DNA of 64,000 bases from Voacanga thouarsii (taxonomy: Eukaryota > Streptophyta > Magnoliopsida > Gentianales > Apocynaceae), in the NCBI GenBank assembly GCA_026120185.1, contig JANUWF010001050.1:1617001-1681000 (forward strand), read 5' to 3'. Under the pieces are notes generated by a model. The model did not search any database, was not told the origin of the DNA, and saw nothing but the letters and a program-made list of their open reading frames with translations. Position 1 is the first letter of the stretch; the number at the start of each line of letters is the position of its first letter. The translations under genes were made by a program, and so were the position numbers. This document shows positions 1 to 11,365 of the stretch, one piece after another.

Positions 1-132
1 ATTTACTATATTTTAAATTATTAATATATTTACATACTAATTATATATATTTGTATTTTGTGTATGTAAATAAAAAATAATAAGAATATCTTACAAATAT
101 ATATATATATATATAATACTTCTATATATATG

Positions 133-163
<31 letters not shown>

Positions 164-227
164 ATGTATATGTATATGTATGCGTATATATGTAAAAGAA
201 TATTTTATACATATAACACATATAGAA

Positions 228-269
<42 letters not shown>

Positions 270-331
270 TACATATAAAAGTATAGGAATTTTATATTTT
301 ACTCACTTATATAGACACACTTATCTACTTT

Positions 332-368
<37 letters not shown>

Positions 369-597
369 ATATATTATTTCTAAATCTTTTACTCTTATAA
401 AACTATGGCAAGTTGATGAAATATTAAATAAAAATTATAAGATTCTAATTCAAATAAAAAAACATTACAATTATTGAATATTTAAAATATTTTAAACTCA
501 TCTTTCAAGAAAAAATAAAAAGAAAAAAAAAATTAAATTCTAGAACTAGATAATTGATTTGCAACAAGTTTACTTAAATTGATCATAAATAATTAGT
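1..597. repeat. AT-rich flank with TA/TATG microsatellites
   Basis: Long (TA)n and (TATG)n tracts lie at about 98-180, 229-264 and 331-372, followed by AT-rich sequence. The small open frames here are translations of the simple repeats and have no family resemblance. I see no gene. Confidence 0.8.
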
Positions 598-1286
598 CAA
601 TTAGTTGTGTTCCACCTCCTATTGGTTGTTCTCCTCTTGTTCATCATTTCCGTCAACATTAATATAGGAAATTGTTCAAAATAGCAGTCTGTGCCAAAAG
701 TCCTTCGAAGATAATATTGAATGGCAGCACAAGCAACAATGATATATTCCTTTGAGTTGGAAATGGATATGGCTTCATGTTGGTAAGAATTTGAAATCGA
801 GACTTGAGCACTCCAAAAGCATGTTCAAATATATTTTGTAATTTTGCATGTGCCTTGCTAAATCACTCTCTTGTGGTTCTCAGGGACTATTATTTTGAAA
901 ATCTGATGTCCAATAATGCACATTTTTATAGGGTGTCATAAAATCACGTGTAGTATGCTACATCACATAGGTAATATTTATTTTTAAAAAAATATTAATA
1001 AATAGTAATACGAGTACAATTTAAATATTTTTGTTTACATAAAGAAGGAAATGGAAAATTAGCTGAAGGGTCTTTCATAATTTCTATTAGCACTCTTGAA
1101 TCATGCACAGCTCTTTCCCGACCAACCCATATATATGTGAATATCATATTGCAGTTACAAATGGCTAAAACATTTTTTTTTTTACAATCTCCTTTGCCTC
1201 TATCTCTATAAGATGTTTTTTCATCTAGAGGTATTATAGCATCTACAAGCATTCCATCAAGTGCTCCTATGGCTCCCTATTCATTA
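598..1286 (-). pseudogene. PIF/Harbinger transposase relic (DDE_Tnp_4, HARBI1-like)
   Basis: Read on the minus strand, this is the C-terminal catalytic half of a PIF/Harbinger nuclease. In order it shows IGALDGM around the first catalytic Asp (about 1260-1285), KKNVLAICNCNM followed by ERAVHDSRVL around the second Asp (about 1090-1190), and FEHAFGVLKSRFQIL, the usual acidic third-site region, near 800-840. The frame is broken: a stop lies near 880 (NNSP then TGA), there are frameshifts near 740 and 850, and the N-terminal half is missing beyond 1286, where an A-rich CACTA-like terminus begins. The frame ends at a TGA at 598-600. No Myb-like partner gene is visible. In this family the enzyme cuts at 3-bp target sites; this copy is dead. 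Confidence 0.8.
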
Positions 1287-1572
1287 CAAAAAAAAAAAAA
1301 AAGACCATTTACAATGTCCTAAATACCCGAAAAATCATCGTATAGACCATATACAATGGTTTTTGGACCATCCCAAATATTAGCATCGTTTATAATAAAC
1401 GATGACCGGAAAACCGTCGTATATACTATTTACAATGGTTTATATGACGATTCCACATTTCTACCATAAAACACTCACAGAAAGTGTCATACATAATAAG
1501 GTTATTGTTGGCACAATTTAGGGCTGCCGTATTGTTAAAGTATATATGATAGACATACGACTACCGTATATA
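1287..1572. mobile_element. CACTA-like terminal fragment with CGTCGTAT repeats
   Basis: An A-rich end (CATTACAAAAAA...) is followed by short inverted motifs of the kind AACCGTCGTAT and ATGGTTT. They resemble the subterminal repeats of the larger CACTA ends at 4068 and 7239. It interrupts the Harbinger relic on the left and abuts a second CACTA-type terminus on the right. No coding capacity. Confidence 0.45.
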
Positions 1573-2040
1573 CACTACAAGAAAATTGGTTTTTAGTGAC
1601 AAATATTTCATCGCCAAAAATATAATTTATTTTAACAAATTAATTTGATGGTAGAAAATATTATTACCTTTTGCGACAAATAATTTCTTTGTCAATACAA
1701 AAGATTTCTTTGCTAAAAAATGGTCAATTGTGACAAAAATTTCATCACCAAAGCTTTTTAAAATTTTAAAAAAATTAATAAAATTTTGCAATAGTCCATG
1801 TGAACCTGCCACACCTGATCGCAACCTCAAATTAAATCAGAATTCATCGCTAAAGATGATCAATGGAGACAAAAAATTTTCTCGCCAAAGCTTTTTCAAA
1901 ATTTTTTAAAAATTAATAAATTTTTAAATTTTTGTAATGGTCCATATGAACCCGCCGCACCTGATCACAACCTCTAATTAAATCACAATTTAGTGCCAAT
2001 TCTCAATATTTTAAAATTTTTTTAAAACATTATATATTAT
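1573..2040. mobile_element. CACTA element terminus with TTTCATCGCCAAA repeats
   Basis: Starts with CACTACAAGAAAATTGG, the canonical CACTA-superfamily terminus. It carries repeated subterminal motifs (TTTCATCGCCAAA, TTTCATCACCAAAGC, TTTTCTCGCCAAAGC) at about 1605, 1738 and 1876. No matching opposite end and no transposase are seen, so it is a truncated or broken end. Confidence 0.6.
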
Positions 2041-2125
2041 AAAAATATATAATAATTATATTAAATTTTCTATGAAACAATAAATTATTTTGTACATTTA
2101 TAAAATTTTGAAAATTGATATGTTG

Positions 2126-2469
2126 TTAATTATACATTATTTTTACTAAATTATTATATACATATAGATCGATTAGAATATATATATATATATATATATA
2201 ATTGATAAAAAAATTATGTATGTATGTATGTATGTATGTATATGTGTGGGGGTGTGTGGGTGTGTGCGTATTAGAAATATATATACATATGTATACACAC
2301 GTACATGTATATACATATTTATACATACATATATACATACATAAATACATGCACACACACACACATACACACACACACAACAAATACATATATGCAAATA
2401 TATACACATACCAAATACATACCACGTACATTCATATATATGTTTGTATATACATACATACATACATAT

Positions 2470-2509
<40 letters not shown>

Positions 2510-2600
2510 GATGCGTGCTTTGTGTGAATACTTGTGTATAGAAAGGAGAGTCTCTATAATTCACACAAAATAACCAACTCTTAATATAAAATACCAAAAA
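2126..2600. repeat. compound microsatellite (ATGT, GTGTGG, CA, TA)
   Basis: Consecutive (TA)n, (TATG)n, G/T-rich, (CATA)n, (CA)n and (TA)n blocks. Several 60-120 aa open frames cross it on both strands, but they are low-complexity Tyr/Ile/Cys/His translations of the repeats and are not genes. Confidence 0.9.
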
Positions 2601-3369
2601 TCACTCACACAATATACATATGGGCAAGTATACCCAATGAGTAGCATATCTAATTGGTAAGTAGTGTATTCTTCCGGTAAGATGGCAAATACTTTGTCTA
2701 TGTTATTTTTCATTCTTTGGTCAATTATCCTAATTGGGAAGGTGACGAACTAGCAAGGGGATCAACCAACCCAAGTACATCTAAAAAGTCCTCCTAGATC
2801 ACCAAGCACATAAAAGTAAGAAAAGGGAAAGGCAATGTATCCAAATGACTTCCCTCAATTAAGCCAAGTCTTGACTAACTAAGTTAGCTAGTTAACAACC
2901 TAGAATCGGCACCTGTGGATAATCTTGTATACAAAACCCACGCTCTCTCGAGTTATGAGTCCTCTACTTTAGCCTAACTAGTGGATATCTCTACCTCACT
3001 AATTAAATCTAAGAGGCATTAAGACTAGTTACCCATCTAATTGGGGGAAATGGAATATCTATCTCTAGGCAACGCTATAACCCTTCAACCATCTAGTTCT
3101 CATCCTATAACCCCTCTTTGAAGCTAATTGAAGGAAAACCCAATAGGTAAATCAATAAATTAGACCTCTCAATCCTAACCCAATCTCTGGAAGTTATTAG
3201 GATAAGAAAACCCAATTAACCAATGTACACAAAGCAAAGTTAGTAATTGAATACCAAATAATAGACTGCAAATAACCAAAATAGAGGACAGGATTTAACA
3301 AAATAAGGAACCATTTGCAAACAAAGTGGGCCATATCTTTCCTTAACATTTTATCCTTTAATTTAAATT
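2601..3369. other. non-coding sequence before the duplicated block
   Basis: Unique-looking sequence with frequent CCTAACT/CTAATTG motifs and stops in all frames. From about 3325 it grades into a first partial copy of the 124-bp repeat described next. No gene recognised. Confidence 0.5.
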
Positions 3370-3700
3370 TAAAATCAAACTCCACATCTGTCTATAGTAC
3401 CAACACTCCAATTGATATGTGGGGCCCAGTCCAATATCACGACAGATAGCTTGGCTATGTCTTTCCTTAACCTTTTCAACTGTAATTTGAATTTGAAAAT
3501 AAACTCCACATCTGTCTACAATACCAACACTATAATTGAGATGGGACCTAATCCTATAATCACGTCAGACAGCGTGGGCCATATCTTTCATTAACCTTTT
3601 TAGCTTTAATTTGAATTTGAAATCAAACCCCACCACTATCTACAATAAAGTCACTCTAATTGGGGTAGGGCCCACTTTGTAGTCATTCCAAACTGGGCGG
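3325..3700. repeat. tandem repeats of about 124 bp
   Basis: Units start with AA(A)TCAAACTCCACATCTGTCTA and end with TTTAATTTGAATTTG, at about 3370, 3494 and 3618, with a partial unit before 3370. Each contains ACCAACACTCCAATT-like and GTGGGGCCCA or GGGCC motifs. The same array recurs at 6540-6860. It lies directly upstream of a TATA motif, so it may be promoter or enhancer material of an element. Confidence 0.75.
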
Positions 3701-3762
3701 ACATTCAGTAATATTAAACAGATGGCCGGACACGTGGAGAGTTGAGATAGGACCCAATAGAC

Positions 3763-3775
3763 TTTTATAAATACC
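3763..3775 (+). promoter_or_regulatory. candidate TATA box downstream of the 124-bp repeats
   Basis: TTTTATAAATACC lies shortly after the tandem array and before a stretch with GTGAGTT motifs. The duplicate near 6940 keeps the same motif. Suggestive of a core promoter; no start site can be proven from sequence. Confidence 0.35.
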
Positions 3776-3849
3776 ACTCTAGTTACTCCAATTCAGAGCA
3801 CAGATTGAATTAGAGTGAGTTCTGTAGCAAAGAGAGTGAGTTCATTAAT

Positions 3850-4067
3850 ACCAAAATGCCTTCTTACAAGGTGCTTCATAAAGTAGAGATAACTCATGAG
3901 CAATTTTCTCCTTATAAGATATACACATTTCACAATCACACCAAAGTGTAAAAGGGGTGTGTTGAATTTTTTTAGCAATCTTCTTCTTCTTACAAAGTGT
4001 CTTGTAACGTAGAGTTAGTTCTTGAACAATCTTTCTCCTTATAAAGACATGCAATTTTTACGTCCAT
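3850..4067. repeat. two diverged units of about 133 bp
   Basis: CTTCTTACAAGGTG...TTTTCTCCTTATAAGA and CTTCTTACAAAGTG...TTTCTCCTTATAAAGA are two diverged units directly before the CACTA end. The arrangement is repeated at 7025-7238. Confidence 0.55.
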
Positions 4068-4707
4068 CACTACAAAAAAAAAGGGGGCAAATACGATGGA
4101 TAATATTACGACGGTCACAAAACTGTCATAATAGATCCTTTTATACAACGGTTTAAAAACTGTCGTATTAATTAGGGTTGATACGACAGTTTTAGCTAAA
4201 CCATTGTATTAGTTTGAACAAATACGACGGTTCAGTTGAACCATCGTAATATATTTGAACTAATGCGATGGTTTTCCTAAATCATCATATGAGGTTATCT
4301 CTATTACGATGGTTAAGTTTAAACAGTCACATTAGTGTAAAATAATAATATTTTTTGAAATTAAATTGTGGCTTTTTGCAAATACCACGCTTTTAAAACC
4401 GTCGTATTAGGTCAAAGTACCGTCATCTATAGTTAGACAAAATGACGGTTATGACTGTCATTTTTTTCAAATTATAACAAAATCAATCAAAAGTAGTTTG
4501 AATTTTATCTGACTATTTTCAAATTTAGTCACTATACTTTTTTGGTAATGATTTTAACAAATACATAAACTTGTTTTGACTTTATAAATATATCTAATGG
4601 TTGGATCATTGATTTTTCAAATAAATTTTTGTTTACTTCATAATTTTTCGTATATTTATATTAAAGAGTTTGAATTTCTTTTTATTAGCTATTCTATTGT
4701 ATATATA

Positions 4708-4742
<35 letters not shown>

Positions 4743-5340
4743 ATATGCAATATAACATATCGTTATTAGTTAGTGAGGGTTAGATTAATATGTTACATAA
4801 AAAATAGAATTTTAATTACAAACATACATATATGTGTGTGTGCATATCTACGTACTTGTGTGTGTGTGTGTGTGTGTGTGTGTAAGTATACTGTCTTAAT
4901 TATTATATTTATTCATACATATACATTCTATGTGTTTATATGCAATATAACAAATCCTTATTATTGTAAAAGTAAGAATTTATGTAATTTTATTTATCAC
5001 ATTAGTAATATATATATATATATCCCAAATTAAAATTCATTTGAAAAAATTTATTAAGATTTTAACTAAATATGATGGTTACTTCGTAACCGTCATATTT
5101 GATACCATTAACACGACGGTTTTTTGATTAACCATCGTATTTAGTTGCTTTTAATACGATGGTTGATAATTAATCATCGTGTTTAATGAAATTTAATACG
5201 ATGGCTAATCATTAACCGTCGGATTAGTTTAATTTAATACGATGATTAATCATTAATCGTTATATTAGCTACATTTAATATGACAGTTAATCATTAGTCA
5301 TCGAATTAAATGTAATTAATACGATGGTTATTTATAACCG
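4068..5340 (+). mobile_element. CACTA 5' terminus (copy 1) with CGTCGTAT subterminal repeats
   Basis: Begins with CACTACAAAAAAAAAGGGGG. It contains more than 15 short motifs of the form ACGACGGTT / AACCGTCGTA in both orientations, in two clusters (4095-4460 and 5075-5345). That dense array of short direct and inverted repeats is the usual transposase-binding region of CACTA elements. Internal (GT)n tracts lie at 4709-4741 and 4858-4883. No transposase follows this copy before the next repeat at 5931. Confidence 0.75.
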
Positions 5341-5930
5341 TTATATATGTCCTTCTTAACTAGTCTTCTTCGATTTCAGGCTCATTCTTCCTTCTTCTTC
5401 TTTCTTGGTGGCTTGCATTTTTTGCAAATCCGGCACGACTCTCTCTTCTCCAGCTGGTTGTTAGTTGTTCTTCTCCGGCATGGGTCTTTCTTCTCCAGTG
5501 GTTCGATGCCCTCTTTTGCACCTAAGTTGCTCTGCCCCAGTCACTATTTTCTTTGCTCAAATCTGAATTGGTTTTGAAGTTTATGCCTGTAGTGCATTGC
5601 TCTATTAGAGGCTTCAACTTATCTCACAAAGATCTGAAAAAGGATCTTTAGAAGTCATTGCTTGTGTTGATCTCATTGTAATTTGAAACTTCGATTTGTG
5701 TTTTTCCTAGTTCTATTGGAGGTCGAGATTGCAGGTTGCTCAGTTATGGCTGTTATTAGCAGTTGTTAATTTCTTCTATAAAATTTGAAATTTCCGTTAT
5801 GATTCCAATTCATAGTAAATTCATATTGTTGATGGTGATATAGATGTCAAGCTCAATATGAACAGTAAAAAGATCCATTACAATGAGATGACATATTTAC
5901 TGATAGTACAATCTAATATATAAAAGCTGT
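5341..5930 (+). other. transcribed-looking leader of the CACTA head (copy 1)
   Basis: Pyrimidine-rich sequence with TTCTTCTTC and TCTTCTCCAG motifs. The 76-aa frame (5347-5577) is not conserved in copy 2 at 8480-9062, so I regard this as a 5' leader or intron of the CACTA transposase transcript rather than a coding gene. Confidence 0.4.
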
Positions 5931-6539
5931 AACACCCCGCTACCTAGGCCCAATAGGGCCGGGGATGTCGCCCCGTTCAATGGACAAGGGGTCTTTCTAA
6001 CTAGGTCACATAAACGAAAATAAAACAATACTTTAAAATTAAACTTTTTACAACCTAGAAATTCAAAAATAAATCCAAAATAAATTGTTCACTATCATCT
6101 CTCAAAGCAACATATAAAATAAACAACATAGAGTCTTCCAAGCAGGCAACAAATCTAGCTACTCATCTCCACAGCAGGACCGACCTAAAAACATGGCATA
6201 AAAGGTGATGAGATAAAAATCTCAGTAAGCCCGTGTGTGCTTTGAGCATTTTAGGTAAAACAGTTTATGTATGCAAGTTGTAAAAATTGTATAGAAGAAA
6301 ATGCTGGCAAGCAATAAATAAGGATTAAAATAAAGAGTGGCGTTTTGCTTTTCAAACCATACAAGTGCACAATAAATACAACCACTCAAATAAGTAGCCA
6401 TGGGTGACCACACGTTGGGTCCCATGACCATATAACGGTCAGAATGCCATATATTGTGCAGACTGACAAAAAGGTAGGTGATCGGCCTACCGGGTAAGAT
6501 ACTTCTCATTCTCTACACCCAAACATACCGGTTGTCCAC
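5931..6539. repeat. TGTAACACCCC-type repeat fragment
   Basis: Starts TGTAACACCCCGCTACC and shares order and motifs with the repeat starting at 60843: GGATGTCGCCCC, CTCAGTAAG, and a CTCTACACC...CCGGTTGTCCA segment near its end. The ends and composition suggest an LTR of a gypsy-type element, truncated here. It separates the two copies of the duplicated block. Confidence 0.55.
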
Positions 6540-7882
6540 TAAAATCAAACTCCACATCTGTCTACAGTACCAACACTCCAATTGATATGTGGGGCCCACT
6601 CTAATATCACTACAGATAGCATGGCTATCTCTTTCCTTAACCTTTTCAACTTTAATTTGAATTTGAAAATAAACTCCACATCTGTCTACAGTACCAACAC
6701 TATAATTGAGATGGGACCTAATCCTATAATCACGTCAGACAGCATGGGCCATATCTTTCATTAACCTTTTTAGCTTTAATTTGAATTGGAAATCAAGCCC
6801 CACCACTATCTACAGTAAAGTCACCCCATTTGAGGTGGGGCCCACTATGTAGTCACTTCAAATTGGGCAGCCATCCGGTAATATTAAATGGATGGCCGGA
6901 CACATAGAGGGTTGAGATAGGACCCAAGAGACTTTTATAAATACCACTCTAGTTACTTTAATTTAGAGTACAGATTGAATTGGAGTGAGTTCTATAGCAA
7001 ATAGAGTGAGTTCATTAATACCAAAATGCCTTCTTACAAGGTGTTTCATAAAGCAGAGATAATTCTTGAGCAATTTTCTCCTTATAAGATATACAAATTT
7101 CACAATCACGCAAAAGCGTAAAAAGGGTGTGTTGAATTTTTTTTAGCAATCTTCTTCTCCTAACAAAGTGTGTTGTAAAGTAGAATTAGTTCTTGAACAA
7201 TCTTTCTCCTTATAAAGACATGCAATCTTTATGCCTATCACTACAAAAAAAAAGGGGGGCAAATATGATGAATAATATTACGACGGTCTTGAAACCGTTG
7301 TAATAGATCCCTTTATACAATGGCTTAACACCCGTCGTATTAATTAGGATTTATACGACGGTTTTAACTAAATCGTCATATTAGTTTGAACAAATACGAG
7401 GTTCAGTTGAACCGTCGTAATATATTCGAACTAATACAATGATTTTCCTAAACAGTCGTATTAGGTTATCTCTATTATGACGGTTAAGTTTAAGCCGTCG
7501 TATTAGTGTGAAATAATAATATTTTTTGAAGTTAAATTGTGGCTTTTTAGAAATACCACAGCTGTTAAAATCATCGTATTAGGTTAAAGTACAGTCATTT
7601 ATACTTAGATAAAATGACGGTTATGACCGTCATCTCTTTCGAATTATAACAAAATCAATCAAAAGTAGTTTGAATTTTATTTGATTATTTTTAAATTTAG
7701 TCACAATACTTTTGGTAATAATTTTAACAAATATATAAACTTGTTTTAACTTTATAAATATATCAAATGGTTGGATCATTGATTTTTCAAATAAATTTTT
7801 GTTTACATCTTAAGTTTTCGTATATTTGTATACTTGTTTTAACTTTATGAATTTCTTTTTATAAGCTATTCTATTGTATATA

Positions 7883-7953
<71 letters not shown>

Positions 7954-8062
7954 ATATGCAGTATAACATATCCTTATTAATTAGTGAGTATTAGATTAAT
8001 ATGTTACATAATATATAGCATTTTAATTACAAACATACATATATGTGTGTGTGCATATCTAC

Positions 8063-8098
<36 letters not shown>

Positions 8099-9062
8099 TA
8101 CTATCTTAATTATTATATTTATTCATACATATACATTCTAGGTGTTTATATGAGTTATAACATACCCTTATTATTGTAAAAGTAAAAATTTATGTTATTC
8201 TATTTGCCATATTAGTAATATAAAATTCATTTTAAAGAATTTATCAAGTTTGTAACTAAGTACATCATATTTAGTTGCTTTTAATACGATGGTTGATGAT
8301 TAACTGTCATGTTTAATGACATTTAATGCAATGGTTAATAATTAACCGTCGTATTAGTTTAATTTAATATGATGATTAACCATTAACCGTTATATTAGTT
8401 ACATTTAATACGACAATTAATCATTTGCCATCGTATTAAATGTAACTCATATGACGTTTATTTATAACCATCGTATATGTCCTTCTTAACCTGTCTTCTT
8501 CGATTTCAAGCTCATTCTTACTTCTTCTTCTTTCGCGGCGGCTTGTATTTTTTGCAAACAACTTTGGCGTGACTCTTTCTTCTCCAGCTGGTTGTTAGCT
8601 GTTCTTTTCCGACATGGGTCTTTCTTCTCCAGTGCTCTGATGCCCTCTTTTACACATAAATTGCTCTAGCCTAAGTTAGTATTTTCTTTGCCCAGATCTG
8701 AATTGGTTTTGAAGTTATATGCATGTAGTATATTTCTCTGTTAGAGGCTTCAATATATCTCGCAGAGATCTAAAAAATGATCTTTAGAAGTCACTGCTTT
8801 GTGTTGACCTCATTGTAATTTGAAACTTTGATTTGTGTTTTTCCTAGTTCTATTGGAGGTCAAGATTGCAGGTTGCTCATGGTAATGGCTGTTATTAGCA
8901 GCTGTTAATTTCTTCTATAAAATTTGAAATTTCTGTTATGATTCCATTTCTTAGTAAATTCATACTATGGATGATGATATAGATGTCAAGCTCATTATGA
9001 ACAATGAAAAGATCTATTACAATGAGAGGACATAGTTACTGATAGTACGATATAATAAAAGC
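6540..9062. repeat. tandem segmental duplication, copy 2
   Basis: Second copy of 3370-5930, with the same order of features. This copy runs on into the CACTA transposase gene, so it is probably the parental one. Confidence 0.85.
7886..7951. repeat. (TG)n microsatellite
   Basis: An almost uninterrupted TG run of about 66 bp inside the CACTA head; the equivalent tract in copy 1 (4709-4741) is about half as long. Confidence 0.95.
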
Positions 9063-10487
9063 AGATTTAGAAGTCTCATTCCACGGGTTTTCTAACATAA
9101 GAGTAATATGATGGTCTTGTCTGTCAATCATATTCTGATTCCAGGAAACCGATGAAGGTTTTATTCAGATGGAGGTTTTACTTCAAGCATAAGACTATTC
9201 CTCAATTTCTCTATATTCTTTTCCCCCGCCTGTCTGAAAAATTAGTTCCTTAAGTGGACCTCTTACATCTACTAAAACTTGGTACTATATACCCTTTTTC
9301 CCAGAAAATTGTCATCGACTGCTTTATTTTATGACCAATGAAAATGATAAATTGCATAATACATTCTCATTTGTTGATAAAACCTCTAAAATCTTTGACC
9401 CTTCAAACTTCTCATCAGTAACTAGGATCAAAGTAAATGTTTATTGGTCTATTGAAGATAATCTAATTATGATGCGTACCTTCTAGTTCATGTACATAGC
9501 ATATAGGAATCCTAAGAGTTTAGCTGCTCCAAAACATAAAGCCAAAAGAGAGTTACATGCCTATGAAAGCAAAAGATGATGGTTGTCGTTACATCATCTA
9601 TAAATGTTCCTTTCCATCAGAGCAAATTCATACTTCCACTAAAATTTAGCATACTATAATAGAAACCAAATGAATGAATGAACATTTTATGAAGTCAAGC
9701 TCTTCATTTTTTTGGTTGAGAATAAAAATAGCGATGAATATTTGCAAAGAAAAGGCTTCAGTTTATGTGGAAAGTAACTACTGGTCCTTCTCCAACACAA
9801 TAATAACTTTAGCGTGCTTATTTCTATGCATGTTTAATATGATTTCCTAGGATTTGTTACAATTCAATTAAAAATTTTCCTTCTTGCAAAATGGAAAAAG
9901 GAAAGGTTACCTTTTCCAGTTTCCAGACAGAAGTGCAAGAAATAAAAATATAATAAAAAGCTTTTCCTCTTTTGATGAACCAACAAGATGTAAGACACTT
10001 CTATTCTTTCATCTTCCTAGCTTAACAATCATAACCTCTCCATTTTCTTCCTTAGGACAATTACTTGAATGTCTTATGAGTATTAGACTTGTCTTTGCTT
10101 TAATTCTTAATCATTGCAGAAGAATTAGCTTTTGGATAAAGTATATGATGAGAAGTCATAGAGTCATTTTCAAGATTACTTCCAACTCTTTTCTGCACTA
10201 TAATCCAACTTATTTTGACCGCGTTAGTTTGAATGTGTAAAATTGAAGTTCCTTAGAGCCCTTAAAAGAGTGGACTAGGTTATTTAGCTTTTATCTAGTG
10301 TGTCAATCTTCTGATCATATTTAATAGTTCTGCAATATCTTGGAGCACAACTCCCCCATGCTCGCCTGAAAAGAGAAGCAAAAATGAGAAGTATGAATGC
10401 CTTCCTCCTATATTTAGCCTCGAATAAAGATGAAGTAATAACATATTGAAGAGGAATTTGAAATAATATACAGTTGAGGAAATGAGG
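9063..10487 (+). other. 5' part of the outer CACTA upstream of recognisable TNPD
   Basis: The interval should hold the leader and N-terminal region of TNPD. A 118-aa frame at 9884-10240 has no recognisable domain. I see no convincing homology before about 10488. The interval is likely intron or decayed N-terminal coding sequence. Confidence 0.4.
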
Positions 10488-10988
10488 CCATTACTCATTG
10501 TAAGGTATGCAATGCTCTGAGGTACAAGAAAGAGGGTAATATAGTTGTATGCAAGCGTGTTACATACTTTCCGTTGACTCTGAGGTTGAAGCGATTATTC
10601 TTGTCTTGAAAAACTGCATCTCTTATGAGGTAGCATGAAGAATGTCGTGTGAAATATAGCATTTATCGACACCCAGTTGATTCTTGGGCTTGGAGAAAGT
10701 TTGATGAGAACCATTTACAATTTGCAAGTGACTGTCGGAATATTAGGCTTGGACTGGCTTCAGATAGATTTAGTCCATTTTTAAATATGCACATACCACA
10801 TAGTACTTGGCTTGTAGTCTTAATACCATACGATTTGCCACCCTTGGTGATGCATGAAGCAGTCTTATTTTATATTAGCAATTCTTATTGATGGCCCCAA
10901 GAGTCCAGAGAACAAGATTGATGTTTTTTTACAACCATTGATCGAGGAGTTGAAAGATTTGTGGCATGATAGTGTGATTACTTATGAT
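10488..10988 (+). pseudogene. CACTA TNPD, Tnp2 domain part 1
   Basis: The frame reads CKVCNALRYKKEG, then YFPLTLRLKRLFLS, a stop, KTASLM, then RHPVDSWAWRKFDENH, FASDCRNIRLGLASDRFSPF, STWLVVLIPYDLPP and, after a frameshift near 10850, DGPKSPENKIDVFLQPLIEEL to VITYD at 10988. This is the characteristic Tnp2 transposase block of plant CACTA elements (RHPAD, VRLGLASDGFNPF, PYNLPP, GPKxPGNDIDVYLQPL). In-frame stops lie at KTASLM-adjacent codons (about 10600 and 10632). The gene is cut at 10988 by the hAT element and resumes at 26179. Confidence 0.9.
10981..10988. repeat. hAT target-site duplication, left copy
   Basis: CTTATGAT, identical to 26171-26178 on the far side of the hAT element. Eight bp is the diagnostic hAT duplication length. 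Confidence 0.95.
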
Positions 10989-11197
10989 TAGGGGTGTACT
11001 CGAATCAAGCCTTTATCGAACATGTTTGTGCTTGGTTCGAGTTCAAAAAATCAAACTCGAGCTCGAATATAAGCCTTATGTTTAAGCTCAAATTTTAAAC
11101 GAGCCGAATTCAAATATCTAAGTATTAGGCTCGAAAGCTAGCAAACATATTCAATTAATTAGTTAATATATAATTATATTATAATTAAATTATTATA

Positions 11198-11365
11198 AAA
11201 ATATTATATTATATTATATTATATTATATTATATTATATTATATTATATTATATTATATTATATTATATTATATTATATTATATTATATTATATTATATT
11301 ATATTGTATTGTATTGTATTGTATTGTATTGTATTGTATTGTATTGTATTGTATTGTATTTAAAT
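11198..11365. repeat. (ATATT)n to (GTATT)n pentanucleotide microsatellite
   Basis: More than 30 consecutive pentamers, ATATT changing to GTATT from about 11304. It produces a spurious repeat frame of Tyr-Cys-Ile-Val-Leu type. Lies in the left subterminal region of the hAT element. Confidence 0.95.

Larger units (their letters stand above)
3370..5930. repeat. tandem segmental duplication, copy 1
   Basis: This block matches 6540-9062 collinearly: 124-bp repeats, TATA motif, 133-bp repeats, CACTA head with CGTCGTAT motifs, (GT)n, and the segment TCTTCTTCGATTTCA...GATAGTAC. The match starts at AAATCAAACTCC and ends at an AAAAGC shared by both copies. Many single-base differences and a longer (GT)n in copy 2 show it is not recent. 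With the intervening fragment, the duplication unit is about 3.17 kb. Confidence 0.85.

Noticed and set aside
1287..2040. CRISPR-like regularly spaced short repeats
   Set aside because: Spacing is irregular, motifs occur in both orientations, and the termini are CACTA-type in a plant context.
2126..2597. Several overlapping 60-123 aa open frames on both strands
   Set aside because: They are translations of (ATGT)n, (CA)n and (TA)n microsatellites, dominated by Tyr, Ile, Cys, His and Thr.
4068..5340. Palindromic CGTCGTAT arrays as a regulatory operator cluster
   Set aside because: The array sits directly inside a CACTA terminus and is better explained as transposase-binding subterminal repeats.
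5347..5577. 76-aa Ser/Phe-rich frame as a secreted peptide gene
   Set aside because: The duplicate at 8480-8700 does not keep the frame, and the region is a pyrimidine-rich leader.
9884..10240. 118-aa frame as the N-terminus of TNPD
   Set aside because: No Transpos_assoc or other CACTA motif is visible, and it is separated from the first clear Tnp2 block by stops.
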